DNA from: Bromus sterilis
Lineage: Eukaryota; Streptophyta; Magnoliopsida; Poales; Poaceae
Direction: 5' to 3'
Length of the DNA stretch: 64,000 bases
Assembly (NCBI GenBank): GCA_950022295.1
Contig: OX465599.1
Location: 290,863,501 to 290,927,500 of the forward strand
Made by a program: the position numbers and the translations under genes
Notes under the pieces: model-generated
What the model saw: only the letters and a program-made list of their open reading frames with translations
The model's database searches: none
Told to the model about the DNA's origin: nothing
Shown: positions 11,291 through 21,455 of the stretch, in pieces
Layout: each line of letters opens with the position of its first letter
Numbering within the stretch: position 1 is the first letter of the stretch

Positions 11291-13123
11291 ACTCCCCCAA
11301 GCTTAGCATATTGCTTGTCCTCAAGCAATTCAGTTCAACGAACTGGACGCGACAAAGAAAACTTTGACAAACTCTTTTGCTTCAATAGATGTATATAAGA
11401 ATATACTACGAAAAGAGTTTAGAAAGTATTGAAACAATGCTATAAGGACAATGCACGAAGCAATTCTTCTTTCATGTGAACAATCACAAACAACTGAAAG
11501 TAAATAATATGCTACTGAAAATCAAGACAGGATCACAATGCACATAGCTTGAACATACTTGAGTGGCATTTCGCTAGCCTCCATGAGTGAAGCAAAACAT
11601 AAATGCAGAAACTCTTCCGGAGTTTTAAAGGTGACTAGAACTCAGTATTTCAGACTAGTAATAACACAAGCATGCGGAAGACAATGTAATACTTTGGGAC
11701 AATGCATGTTACACTAAGAATGACAATTATGCTCTCATAGTTGGTGCTTTGAAGAAAGAAGGTGGAGACTCTCGAACCGTGGCTTTTGGTGGCAAGGTTG
11801 AAAACCCGTGAAAGGAAGCAAAGACTAAACATGTGCCAGAGCTCTTGGTTTTGAAAACAGAGATAAAACTCTTTTGAGAGGTGTAACTTTGCAGTCAACG
11901 GTGAACGGTAAGGTCTCTCAATATCTCCCATGCCAACCATATTAATGCCTTTTGCTTACACATATTCCCTTATCCATAAATCCTTTGATGGTCTACGGAA
12001 CCTTTTATTTTGCCTCAAGGATGGAAGGAGGGTATCGTTCCATCTATCATAAGCAGCATTTGGTCCATTTCACTCCATCATCAAGTATGGGGGAGGTGTA
12101 ACTCTCATATTTTTTTTACTTGACTAGTTAAAACTTCCGTCAAAATATTTTTGGATGCAAGATACTGATTTCCCCTCACCGCACCATGAGCTTGTACGGT
12201 TACAAAAGGGAAGCTTTTGAATAAATTTCGAGATAGCACATGAAAGTCAAAGTTAGGAGTGGCCGGTAAATACCACATATAGGTAGGTATGGTGGACTGA
12301 AATGGAATAACTGGTTTCAAGGATTTTGGATGCACAAGCAGAATTCCGCTTAGTGCGAGCGAAGGCTAGCGAAAGACAGGGAAGCGACCAACTAGAGAGA
12401 AATAACTGTCATAATCATGCAGAGCGATAAAGAAACATTGAATCGGGCATGAAAGTGACATAACTATTCTGAAACAAAAAGATCATCAAGGCATAATAGA
12501 CTTTTTAATCATAAACATGTGTGAACATGTGCCAAGTCAATCCAAAAATTCTCCGAAGGGAAATACCACTTCAGTATGCCAAACCATGAACAATGCAATG
12601 CATGTAAATCATTTCAACAACACATTATGTACTCTAGCTATTTGAGATTAGCCAGAAGGAAAGCATGAACACTGGGAAAGCATTGTAAACATAACACTAT
12701 GTCGCTACAAGCTGGTCTCTAGATCATAAGTACATGCATATGTACAAAAGTAGAAACAAGAAGAGTTCATACCGGTTTTCCTTGTTGCTTCCCTTCCGTC
12801 GATCTTCGTCATTACTGCCTTGTCACTTGCACGATCGAACGTGGGAAATATAATCAAATGCCATCACGGACTCGAGCTGAACTCTGAAAACAAAGCAAAC
12901 TAAAGAGAGAAAAGAAATCTTTTTGGGGTTTTTTAAAGGTTTAAACGAGAGCAAAAGAAAAGAGAAAATCTTTTTGTTGTTTTTGCAAAGAAAGAATCAA
13001 AGAAGAACAAGCAAAACTTCGAAAAGATCAAAGAGAACAAAAAATAAAACGGATAATACAATGGAAAAGTGAGGAGGGCACGTACTCCCCCAAGCTTAGG
13101 CTTTTGGCCTAAGTTGGTAATAG
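11291..13123 (-). other. Gypsy internal 2, 3' non-coding part
   Basis: Colinear with 3312-5116. It has the same polypurine tract at 11291-11304 and the ATTGCTTG/CAAGCAAT hairpin at 11310-11329. No coding frame is supported. Confidence 0.75.
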
Positions 13124-14356
13124 CTAATGTCCCCAGGAGCCTCCTGCTCCAGGGTGGTACTGGTGAGTCCAAGGGTCGTATGAGGGTTCCGGTGCGTACA
13201 CCGAAGTCCTCGGATCCTCCCACGAAGAAGGATCCGCGCTCCAAGCAAAGGAAGACCCTTCACCAAACTGGGTGACGGTCTCCCCCTGGAAAGGTGGTAA
13301 CTCGCCATGCCCCTCCTCGTTGGGTACAACCCCCTCCATGGGGTTATGAAACTGATGCCAGACCACGAACTCATCGAACTGGATAACATCAAAGGACCAT
13401 CCGTTCCTGCGAGAGAAATCGAACAAAAGAGGTGCAGGTAGACGGATCTTGCGTTCCGTGGTGGCTCCGGAACGCAAGATATAATCAAGGTTACCAAACT
13501 CGGAAGTCATGGTAACAAACTTATGCCTTTTCATAGCAGCAAGATCAAAACTTAAATAAGTAAAAGGCTTATCATCAGGGTGTGGGGTGCCATTAAGAGA
13601 CTCTAGGATAAGTGTGGCGTAAACGCCACCAAATAAATCTCCCTTGTTACCGTTCATAGCAAGGCGTCTAGCAATTAAGGCACCCACATTATAATCAAAC
13701 CTCCCTGAGAGGGCAGTTGCCAGGATAGCAATATCCGGCACAGAAATGTTGCTCGTGTTGTCACGAGCTAACACCCCTCTAGCAATATAGTACGCAAAAT
13801 ACCTGAGGTGTGGGAATAAGATGCTGGAGTTTTTTGACCGATGAATATCCCTCGTATCCATGCTACAGAGAGAGTTGAAGACGGTTCTCAGCTCAGAGGG
13901 CTTAGAGCTTATCTTCGCCGTCCGTCCAACGTTCGGCACACCTATTATTTCACAAAACTTTTCCAAAGGCATGGTAAAAAGATTATTGTAAATTTTAAAC
14001 TCAACAGAACCAGTATCAAGGTTATATATAAAACTGTTAATGAACCATGAGGTGAGTTTTTGATACTGAGTAACACGGCACGTTGCGAGCCGCGTCAGAC
14101 CTGCATTAGCACAAAGATTATAGAACTCCTCCTTAATTCCTGCAGCTTCAAGGAATTCATTGCATGGGAAAGTCATTGCACGTGCTGGATTTGTGTCCTC
14201 CAACAACTCTAAGGGCACATGATCTTCGTTGTAGCTCACCCTAGCAGTCGAGGGTGAAGCTGCAGCTCTTGTAACTCGATCGGAGCGCTTGGGCCTTTTC
14301 TTCCCAAGCCACCCCTTTGCTCTTCCTAACAAACTCATTTCTGAAATTATTGACAA
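13124..14356 (-). CDS. Accessory ORF of the Gypsy element, copy 2 (410 codons)
   Basis: Near-identical to the ORF at 5117-6376, with the same FCEIIGVPN and LFPHLRYFAYY motifs. The C-terminal CCC near 13219 is retained, giving a Pro/Tyr/Gly-rich end terminating in GGSWGH. The partial third copy (35197-35387) shares this reading, so it is probably the ancestral end. It lies behind protease (29213-30130) once the nested Copia element is removed. The role is unknown; capsid-associated or envelope-like functions are only guesses. Confidence 0.6.
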   Translation of the reverse strand: MSIISEMSLLGRAKGWLGKKRPKRSDRVTRAAASPSTARVSYNEDHVPLELLEDTNPARAMTFPCNEFLEAAGIKEEFYNLCANAGLTRLATCRVTQYQKLTSWFINSFIYNLDTGSVEFKIYNNLFTMPLEKFCEIIGVPNVGRTAKISSKPSELRTVFNSLCSMDTRDIHRSKNSSILFPHLRYFAYYIARGVLARDNTSNISVPDIAILATALSGRFDYNVGALIARRLAMNGNKGDLFGGVYATLILESLNGTPHPDDKPFTYLSFDLAAMKRHKFVTMTSEFGNLDYILRSGATTERKIRLPAPLLFDFSRRNGWSFDVIQFDEFVVWHQFHNPMEGVVPNEEGHGELPPFQGETVTQFGEGSSFAWSADPSSWEDPRTSVYAPEPSYDPWTHQYHPGAGGSWGH

Positions 14357-14560
14357 ATTACAAAAAGAAGGATTTAAACAAAGTGAGTTAAGGCAAACTA
14401 CTCAACTCACTTACCTAAGGCAAAAACTTGCATCAAAACTTGGAAAATAAACTCCTACACATGCAAACAAGCTCATCTAAACAACACCAAGAACTACTAA
14501 ATACTCACAAATGAAGCCACCAACCAAAAATCTATTTGGAGGAGTGGAGGAGTTACATAC
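14357..14560 (-). other. Gypsy internal 2 spacer up to the nested insertion, ending in target-site copy CATAC
   Basis: Colinear with 6377-6580. The five bases CATAC (14556-14560) recur at 28659-28663 on the other side of the SIRE-type element, a clean target-site duplication. Confidence 0.85.
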
Positions 14561-15818
14561 TGAAAGTCCAAGTATGTGATCAGAGGGGGAGGGGGTGAAT
14601 GATCACTTCAAAATTTTCGACTGAAACTTTTGAAGTGAAGCATAAGTAGTGCGGAATAACGAAGTAAAACTGGAAGCGAAACTAAATTCAGCGAATCAAA
14701 ACACATTGAAGCATAACTGCAAAGCGAATGCAATACCGAAGGTAAATGCTCGAAGTAAAACGAACTGGGACTCGGCGATGTTTGTTCGACCAGTTCACGC
14801 TCTGCAAAGCGCTACGTCTGGTTGGAGGGACTGGTGATTGAACACCTGGAGCAAATCTCTCTCCGTCCGTTGCTCCACTGTATCAAACTCCTTGAGCTTG
14901 ATCAGTTCTTCACTCGTGGTTGATTATTAAGGAAATCACCGAAACCTTTGACAAACTGGACTTCGAGGCGACAATTACTCTTCGCTCTCTAAAGAACAAC
15001 ACTCTAACCGTCTAGGAGAATTGCAGTTCTCCAAGATAAAAAGGCTAGTAAGCTTTCACCTAAGTCATCTCAAATCTACTCAGATCAATGGGACTTAGGC
15101 TTCAGTATTCTGGATTTTGGGTTTTGCTTCGGTGGCGTTTTTGGGGTTGCTCTCTTCAGTCTCTCTTGGAATGATCTCAGAGCAGCCACCCTCAAATGGA
15201 GGAGGGGCCGGCGTATTTAGAGTTGGCGATCCCGAGGTGCGGAATGACCAAACTGACCCGAGGTGACAGCTTGACACGTGTCCACAACGGTCGGATTGTC
15301 ATCAATGCGCAACTTTACTTGAGGAACAAGTAAAGCTGACTCACGGACTTAGTTCTGCTTCAGTTGCCAAAGAACGAAGTCTTTGCTACCGAAACTTAAC
15401 TTAGTGCACATGAGATTTCTTCACTCAGGCTTCTCACTAGGTTCGGATTTGATCTGAGCATTTCTCAATGACTTCGGTATCCACAAACTAATTACCCCTC
15501 TTGATAGTACGGTTTGTCCTATGACTCAAGGAACCGAAAAAGAACTACACAAAAACATCTAAGTCTTGCACCATCTTCTTCATTTCCTTCAATAAGTAGA
15601 GCTTCAGGACACCTTCATTTTTGGGGGTCAACCTTCGTGATTAAGCTTCGCTCTGTAGGTTAATGCTTCGATAGCTTGAAGACCTTCCCTGAAGCTTTAT
15701 CACATAGCTTGTCCTTCAGGAACCTATGCAACTGTTTACACTAGAAAACATTGTTAGTTCCTCTACTGTCTTGTCGAACAATATCCAAAACACACGGGGG
15801 CAAAACTTTGCTCTTACA
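14561..15818 (-). repeat. 3' LTR of the SIRE-type element (1,258 bp)
   Basis: Plus-strand ends TGAAAGTCC...GCTCTTACA. It pairs with 27412-28658. The TATA-like position 15213-15221 reads GTATTTAGA, so the TATA box of the partner LTR is mutated here. An 11-base stretch near 15600-15611 is absent from the other LTR. Confidence 0.92.
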
Positions 15819-15834
15819 ATCTCCCCCTTTTTGG
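15819..15834 (-). other. Polypurine tract of the SIRE-type element
   Basis: The minus strand reads CCAAAAAGGGGGAGAT immediately before LTR start TGTAAGAGC. Confidence 0.85.
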
Positions 15835-16358
15835 ACTATTGTTGACAAAATAGGCATCGATAAAAGATATTGAAGTTTTTGTGAAGGATGGGACAAACTC
15901 TAAGATATGAAGTTTTGGCTCCCCCTGAATACAAGCATCGAAGATTTATATAATCGAAGTTAATGCTTGATATAAATTTTCTTCGGTGGAGAGCAAAACG
16001 AAATATCTTAGCGAATACAATTGCATTGAAGATTTATATCCATGAAGTATGCAATTGCTTCCAATGACCTGTGACTTAGAAAATAATAATCACCTGCAAG
16101 ATAGAAGATACGAAGCAATACTTGCAAGCAAAGGGGTTATTAAAACTTAATTGTAGCACAGGACTAGCATGACCGAAGTAAAACTTAAGTTACAACCCAT
16201 TCGAAAGGAAAGGAATGTTTGTCGTAACTTAACCAAACGAAGCAAAAACAGATAGCAAGAACCCTTTCCCTTATGCAAAACTAACTCATCGATGCCCTCA
16301 TTCTCCCCCTTTTTGTCAATGATTGGACAAAAGGTTGAGAAGACGTCCGAGAGATCTA
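15835..16358 (-). other. Non-coding 3' region of the SIRE-type element
   Basis: About 520 bases between the accessory ORF and the polypurine tract. It is AT-rich with many CGAAG motifs common throughout this element. No coding frame is supported. Confidence 0.6.
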
Positions 16359-18734
16359 TTACGCAGCATCAGCACCCTGAGAACCCGACGAAGCAGTGCT
16401 TGACGAAGACTCATCCGACGAAGACTGGTCACCTGAGGATTCTTCTTCGGAAGAAGACGTAGGAATAGCTTCGTGGCGTGTCTTAGTGATGAGGTTGATG
16501 TCGACGTCGCTGTCGTCGAGGCCGTCGTCGTCCTTTGAGGTGATGGAGTCATTCTCGGAGACGGTATCTGAACGGATGGGTTCAGGCTCGTTGACGAAGA
16601 ATATTTCATCAATCTTGTGCAGGGGAGGGATCTTCTGATTCGGGCGGTCCACTGAGTCATCACGAGAAAATTTTCGCTGGAGGTGCGGATACTCTTTGTA
16701 GATGCGATCTTTACGAAGACCTTTCACAGAGTTGAATTTCCGGAGTCCCTTCCAGGAATGACGCTTGAGCACACGCAAATACTGATTGTTGTTAAGTGCA
16801 ATGTTGCCAACTCGGTTGATCTCATCAGCAAGAAACTGCATCTGGCGCTGATTTGCTTCTATGAAATTTTCAAGCATTTGTTGCGATCGAAGGTTAACTT
16901 CAAAGTGATGGCAGTCTTTCTGGAACTTCTTTGATAAGTTTCGCTCATTGACTTCATGGCGAACACCAACATATGTGGAAAATGGATCATTGGGTTTCCT
17001 CAGCAATCCCAAAGAGTCACGCACTGGTGGCGAGAAAAGCTTCGGGTGATGGCGAGCCACAAAGTCTTCGTTCCTGCCATAATCACAAATAACTTGCAGC
17101 CAGGGAGCATAGGGTTTCAGTGTGAAAGGTAGCTCCGCTGCATGAACCAGATTCCTAATGAAGCAGTCCTCAAAGTCGAAGAGAAGACCATGAGTGAGCT
17201 TCATAATAGCATGCCTTGTCTCAGGGTAAATATTCGATTCTTCCGAAGCTGTACTCAAAGGAATCAATGAGTTGGACAAGATGTAGAACCAAGTCCTTGA
17301 GATGAAATTCAAATGCTTCGGGCGAATGTTTTGAGGAATATAATTTGCAGTGACTTCAGGATCCAACAGAGTAGCAAATTCTTCTTCAGACAGATCTGGC
17401 TCAATATGAATCTTGTCTTGGACTCCAGAATGCCTTGGAATGTTGACAATTTCCATGAATTCAACAGAGGACATTCTGAAGACTTTGCCTTGTATCATCC
17501 ATTCCAGCGTCCATGAGCTGGGTTCATTGGCTTCACCAGAAACGTAAAGAGTTGCATAAAATTGCTTGATGAGCTCAGAGTTGAAAGGAGTGCTCAATGC
17601 AAACAACCGAGTCAAATTCTGATTTTCAATAGTTTCGAGGACATTCTGAAAGCAGGAGGCAGTGGAAAGACTTCGCATGTCCAGAAACTTGTGCCTAAAC
17701 AGAACTCCTTGCTGACAGAAGACTTTGGTGTATAAGATTTTTTGTTCAGCAGTCCAAAAACGTAGATCATCAGCTGTGCGGTCTGAAGCATACGGACTAA
17801 CACCAAAGAATCGATGGCGCTTTCGATGCTGTTCCAGGTTTAATTCAGGGCCATGCCTTGAAGAATAACCAGCACCCTTGAATATAAGAAAATTTTCACG
17901 AGGGTAATTGGAGTCAAGCTGGGTATCTTGGCAGGGGCGCGAACGCTCACGAATCCTTTGCAGAGGAGCAATTTGATTGGCTCTTGAAGGGCCAGCAGAT
18001 TGAGCAACTATGAGCGCTTGCTCTTGCGACAGATTCAGAATTTGTACTTGTTCGTCTTCGTCGTCATGAGCTTCGGTATCGGGCACATGTGCTTCAGAAT
18101 CTTGAACTGTTCTGGCGGGGGAAAAGTCTCGGGATACACGGGTTCTGGAGTGGGTTGGTGATGGAGCATTAGCTTCACAGGGAGGTGATGGAGGTGGTGC
18201 AGGAGCAACTGGTGGAGTGGGAATCCTTTGTGGTTCGGGGGTTGGAGCACGGATGGGTGTGGGAACACGAGGTGGTATGGGTGTGGGGGTTCGTGCAGGC
18301 GTTGGGGTGGGGTTAGGAGCTCTTTGTGGTGGAGTTTGCTTGGGGGTGGTTCTGGTAGGAGGAGGTGTGGGAGTTTTGGTGGGTGGAGCTGAAGGCTTTG
18401 ATGTGGGCTGGGATGGCTTTGGCTTCGGTGCAGGAGTTGGATCTGCTTCAGGAGTTTCCTGTGGCTGTTCATCACTTGTATCCATGTCTGCGGCTGAAGC
18501 CAAAGTAACCTTGCGCTTCTTTGTGGTTCTCTTCTTGGGTGAGGGTCCAGTTGCCTTTGATGCAGGCTTGGGAGATGGTGGTGCAACGACACGTTCAGCT
18601 TCGGGCGAAGCCTTGCGTTTCCTCGAATCTCTTTCCATAATGGAAGCATTATGGGTCTTCACCATATCATCCTTAGCAGCCTTGATTTTGCCTTTGAAGA
18701 TTTTTGATGTTGTCCTTGGTGGTGGAATTGACAT
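16359..18734 (-). CDS. SIRE-type accessory ORF B (791 codons), Pro/Thr-rich with a plant-transposon-like domain
   Basis: The N-terminus is basic, residues about 92-195 are a Pro/Thr-rich low-complexity stalk, and residues about 370-560 form a folded-looking region with FYATLYV (392-398), FMEIVNIPRH (426-435) and RPKHLNFISRTWFYILSNSL (471-490). The C-terminus is Ser/Asp/Glu-rich. There is no signal peptide and no clear membrane segment, so the term env-like used for such ORFs in SIRE elements would be positional only. The folded region lines up by pattern with the Gypsy accessory ORFs at 5117-6376. It overlaps ORF A by 62 bases in another frame; the two may once have been a single frame. Function is unknown. 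Confidence 0.7.
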   Translation of the reverse strand: MSIPPPRTTSKIFKGKIKAAKDDMVKTHNASIMERDSRKRKASPEAERVVAPPSPKPASKATGPSPKKRTTKKRKVTLASAADMDTSDEQPQETPEADPTPAPKPKPSQPTSKPSAPPTKTPTPPPTRTTPKQTPPQRAPNPTPTPARTPTPIPPRVPTPIRAPTPEPQRIPTPPVAPAPPPSPPCEANAPSPTHSRTRVSRDFSPARTVQDSEAHVPDTEAHDDEDEQVQILNLSQEQALIVAQSAGPSRANQIAPLQRIRERSRPCQDTQLDSNYPRENFLIFKGAGYSSRHGPELNLEQHRKRHRFFGVSPYASDRTADDLRFWTAEQKILYTKVFCQQGVLFRHKFLDMRSLSTASCFQNVLETIENQNLTRLFALSTPFNSELIKQFYATLYVSGEANEPSSWTLEWMIQGKVFRMSSVEFMEIVNIPRHSGVQDKIHIEPDLSEEEFATLLDPEVTANYIPQNIRPKHLNFISRTWFYILSNSLIPLSTASEESNIYPETRHAIMKLTHGLLFDFEDCFIRNLVHAAELPFTLKPYAPWLQVICDYGRNEDFVARHHPKLFSPPVRDSLGLLRKPNDPFSTYVGVRHEVNERNLSKKFQKDCHHFEVNLRSQQMLENFIEANQRQMQFLADEINRVGNIALNNNQYLRVLKRHSWKGLRKFNSVKGLRKDRIYKEYPHLQRKFSRDDSVDRPNQKIPPLHKIDEIFFVNEPEPIRSDTVSENDSITSKDDDGLDDSDVDINLITKTRHEAIPTSSSEEESSGDQSSSDESSSSTASSGSQGADAA

Positions 18735-20409
18735 CTGTCACTTGTTGAAGCAACTTCAGGGCGTGCTGTTTGAATTCTTCATCAGGTTCTGATTCAGCTC
18801 GCCTCTGATAGTTGTGAATCTTTTTGTTTTCAGCCCTATCTCTTGAGTGCAAATCCTTCAGCTGACTTATCATAGTGGAGATCATAGCTTCGATAGACCT
18901 GGAGATGTAAACTTCTCCAATGTCAACAACATCAGGATCTTCAGCAGCACACTTGTCCCAAAGGGCTTCAGTGATGCCCAACTGATCCCAGAGTTCACCT
19001 TCACGTGAGTCAGGGAATGGATGGTCACTATGACGATCAGCTTCAGCTTGAGCTTCTGGCAAAGATATGCCTTTCTGCCTCGATGGAACAGCTGAAGGAG
19101 TCATATCAACTACGGGCTTCTTCTGACTTTCCCTAGCAGCTTTTTCAGCTTTCTTCGTCCTGAGACCTTCTAAAGAGGCCTTGCGTTTAGCTTCATGTTC
19201 AGCAAGATGTTTAGCTTCAGCAGCAGCTTTTTCTTTGTTCTTTGCGGCTTTGGCGAGCTTGCGCTTCGTCTCAGCCTTCTCTGCAGCCATCTTTGCAGAG
19301 TCCAACTCCTTTTTCTGTCTGGCAGCATCCTCATCTGCCTTCTTCTGATCAGCTGAGCTTCTGGCAAGGATGTTGCGCTCAAGTGCCTCTTCGAGGTCTT
19401 TCTGTCTCAATTCTTCTTCAGAGAGCGTGTGCTTCGCTGAAGGGTTTGTTGCAGCAGACTGCTTGGGCTTCGTTGATGCTGAAGCCTTTGCAGGTTGTTT
19501 CTTGGCGGGGTCGTGCTTCTGCTTCGAACGCCTCTCAGTGTTGAGGGCATCAGACGGTGGCTTGGAGGCCAAGGGCTTCGCAACCACCAAGTTGGAGAGA
19601 TCAATGGTGGGGCGAGCAGAAGGCTTGATCTTGGGGTCTTGAATCTTAATCCCCTTAGCATCAGGTTTCTCTCCTGGCTTCTTCTTCAGAGGGATCTGAA
19701 GTCTTTGCTTCTTGGGGGGAGCAGGATCATCAGATTCATCATCTGCTTCGAATTCTGATTCGTCGTCAGCATCATTTGATTCCTCCAAGATTGAATCTTC
19801 CAGAGCAGCTTGCTCTAGCCTGACTTGCTCTTCATCTTCTGTGGTAGCATGGGGAGGAGAAGCATATTTCTTCTTCAGCTTCTTCTTCTTCTTCGAGCTT
19901 GGCCCAGCACCTTGGGCTTCTGCTGCAGCCAACTTGGCTGCCTTCTTCTCTTCTTTTAGCCTCTTGGCTTCAGCAGCGATTCTCAATCGTTCTTGTTCTT
20001 CTGGGTAATCATCTGGTGTCTTGAGGGTGTTGGGGTGAGGAAGCTTCGGTGGAACTGGGTAGTACAGGTGGCGATTCTCTTCGGTGTACTGACTGCACAT
20101 GGCCGAAGTATATTGATAGGGTGGACTGAAGGCAAACTGCATAGTCCACTTCCAGGTAGGGATGCTCTTGTACTTGTACCATCGAACGGCCCAGTACCGG
20201 CGAATATTTTGCAAGCGATTCTTGCGCTGCTCCTTGGTTTCTTCAGGGGGCGTGTCATAACCCGGAGCAATACGAATGGATTCGGGAATGCCTCTGGCGT
20301 TGTTGGTTTCCTTCGTTCTGCCTCCTTTCTTCTTCGGAGCAGACCGTTCTGCTTCGTTGATGTGATCAAGATTTGGTGACTCATTACCGAAGCCTAACTC
20401 AGCAGACAT
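18673..20409 (-). CDS. SIRE-type accessory ORF A (about 578 codons from the internal Met), charged coiled-coil protein
   Basis: The frame is open from 20499, but the Met at 20409 (MSAELGFGNE) is preferred because the upstream 30 residues are atypical. The N-terminal third has a Trp/Tyr-rich segment, RYWAVRWYKYKSIPTWKWTM. A Lys-rich stretch with KKKKKLKKK follows, then an acidic patch, then a long Ala/Lys/Glu heptad-like region consistent with coiled coil. It ends KNLQRQNQGC in overlap with ORF B. No enzyme motif is seen. It lies behind RNase H with a 1-kb leader containing a TATA-like box. Possible structural or RNA-binding role; this is inference only. Confidence 0.65.
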   Translation of the reverse strand: MSAELGFGNESPNLDHINEAERSAPKKKGGRTKETNNARGIPESIRIAPGYDTPPEETKEQRKNRLQNIRRYWAVRWYKYKSIPTWKWTMQFAFSPPYQYTSAMCSQYTEENRHLYYPVPPKLPHPNTLKTPDDYPEEQERLRIAAEAKRLKEEKKAAKLAAAEAQGAGPSSKKKKKLKKKYASPPHATTEDEEQVRLEQAALEDSILEESNDADDESEFEADDESDDPAPPKKQRLQIPLKKKPGEKPDAKGIKIQDPKIKPSARPTIDLSNLVVAKPLASKPPSDALNTERRSKQKHDPAKKQPAKASASTKPKQSAATNPSAKHTLSEEELRQKDLEEALERNILARSSADQKKADEDAARQKKELDSAKMAAEKAETKRKLAKAAKNKEKAAAEAKHLAEHEAKRKASLEGLRTKKAEKAARESQKKPVVDMTPSAVPSRQKGISLPEAQAEADRHSDHPFPDSREGELWDQLGITEALWDKCAAEDPDVVDIGEVYISRSIEAMISTMISQLKDLHSRDRAENKKIHNYQRRAESEPDEEFKQHALKLLQQVTDVNSTTKDNIKNLQRQNQGC

Positions 20410-21455
20410 CCTGTGAAAAGCATAGAAGTTGCGAGGGAAAAGGCAAGTATGGAATGAGCACCAGCAAAAGTTTCGGTCCAAAAACAAGAGTTTTGACAAG
20501 AGATTCAGTGAAGAATTTGGGTAGAGATTCTGGTCTGTTCTGAGCTAGACTTAATCTCACACAAGATGAGCTGAAACCCTAACACAGAACAGATGGATTC
20601 TAACCCTAATTTCTAACCTGAATCGAGATGGAAACCTTTGGCTAGCAGAAACAGATTTCCCAACAGTGCAACGATCCAACGGATCAAAGAAACCTAAAGA
20701 AATCATCCAAAAAGACTAAGAACACGGATCCAATCGGGAAACGGAAGAACAGAGGGATGGAGATTGGATCGTGGCTCGGCGTACCCTAACTCGGTGGCGT
20801 CGAGCTTCTACGGCGGCGAAGAGCAGAGAAGATGTGCTCGTCGACGGCGTGAAGTCCGCGGCGACGCACTTCCGGCAGTGAAGCGGCGAGAACGGCGACG
20901 GGGACGAGGAGCTCGGCGGCGCTCGTGAGAGAGAGGTTTCCGTGGAGATGCGAATGAGGTGGGATGGATTCGCTGTGATGAAGTGCCTTATAAAGGCCGG
21001 TCTGACAGGAGCTGTCAGATCAGATCGAACGGCCCTCAGCGACTGTCTCTCCGGATTCCACGGCGAGGATTTCGTGGCGAACGCGAGAAAATCTCAGCGA
21101 CCCGGATATGATGGGATCTCAACGACCGAAGAATAAGTCCTCGACTTGAGTAAAACTTCGATGAGAATTGGAAGCATTTGATTTGGAACTCAATGATGTT
21201 CGAAGCAAATGTTTTCCGTTTCAATTGTGCTCAACCATATTGGACAGACAGAATAAGACAGAAAAGGAATAGAAAGGGTAGGGTCCGAAACTTATCACCT
21301 CGAAGAAAAACCAAACGAAGCGAAAGGTGATAAGCATAGAGGACTAAAACCAAGCGAAATAAAAATAAACTAAATGAAGCAAAAACAAACAACGAAACTA
21401 AATTGGTAAGCAACGAAGTAAATGAACATATATACAGAAGTAAAAAGGTTCGGCC
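20410..21455 (-). promoter_or_regulatory. Gene-like leader/promoter between RNase H and accessory ORF A
   Basis: About 1.05 kb without coding frame. On the minus strand a TATA-like CCTTTATAAGG at 20986-20996 is followed by a CT-rich, then very CpG-rich stretch (about 20780-20960), then an AT-richer part ending at the ORF A Met. Composition differs sharply from the AT-rich element around it and resembles a grass gene promoter plus 5' leader. A separate transcript for ORFs A and B is inferred, not shown. Confidence 0.45.

Noticed and set aside
18217..18792. Gly/Val-rich plus-strand frame
   Set aside because: Complement of the Pro/Thr-rich stalk of SIRE ORF B; the GGxGxG pattern is a by-product.
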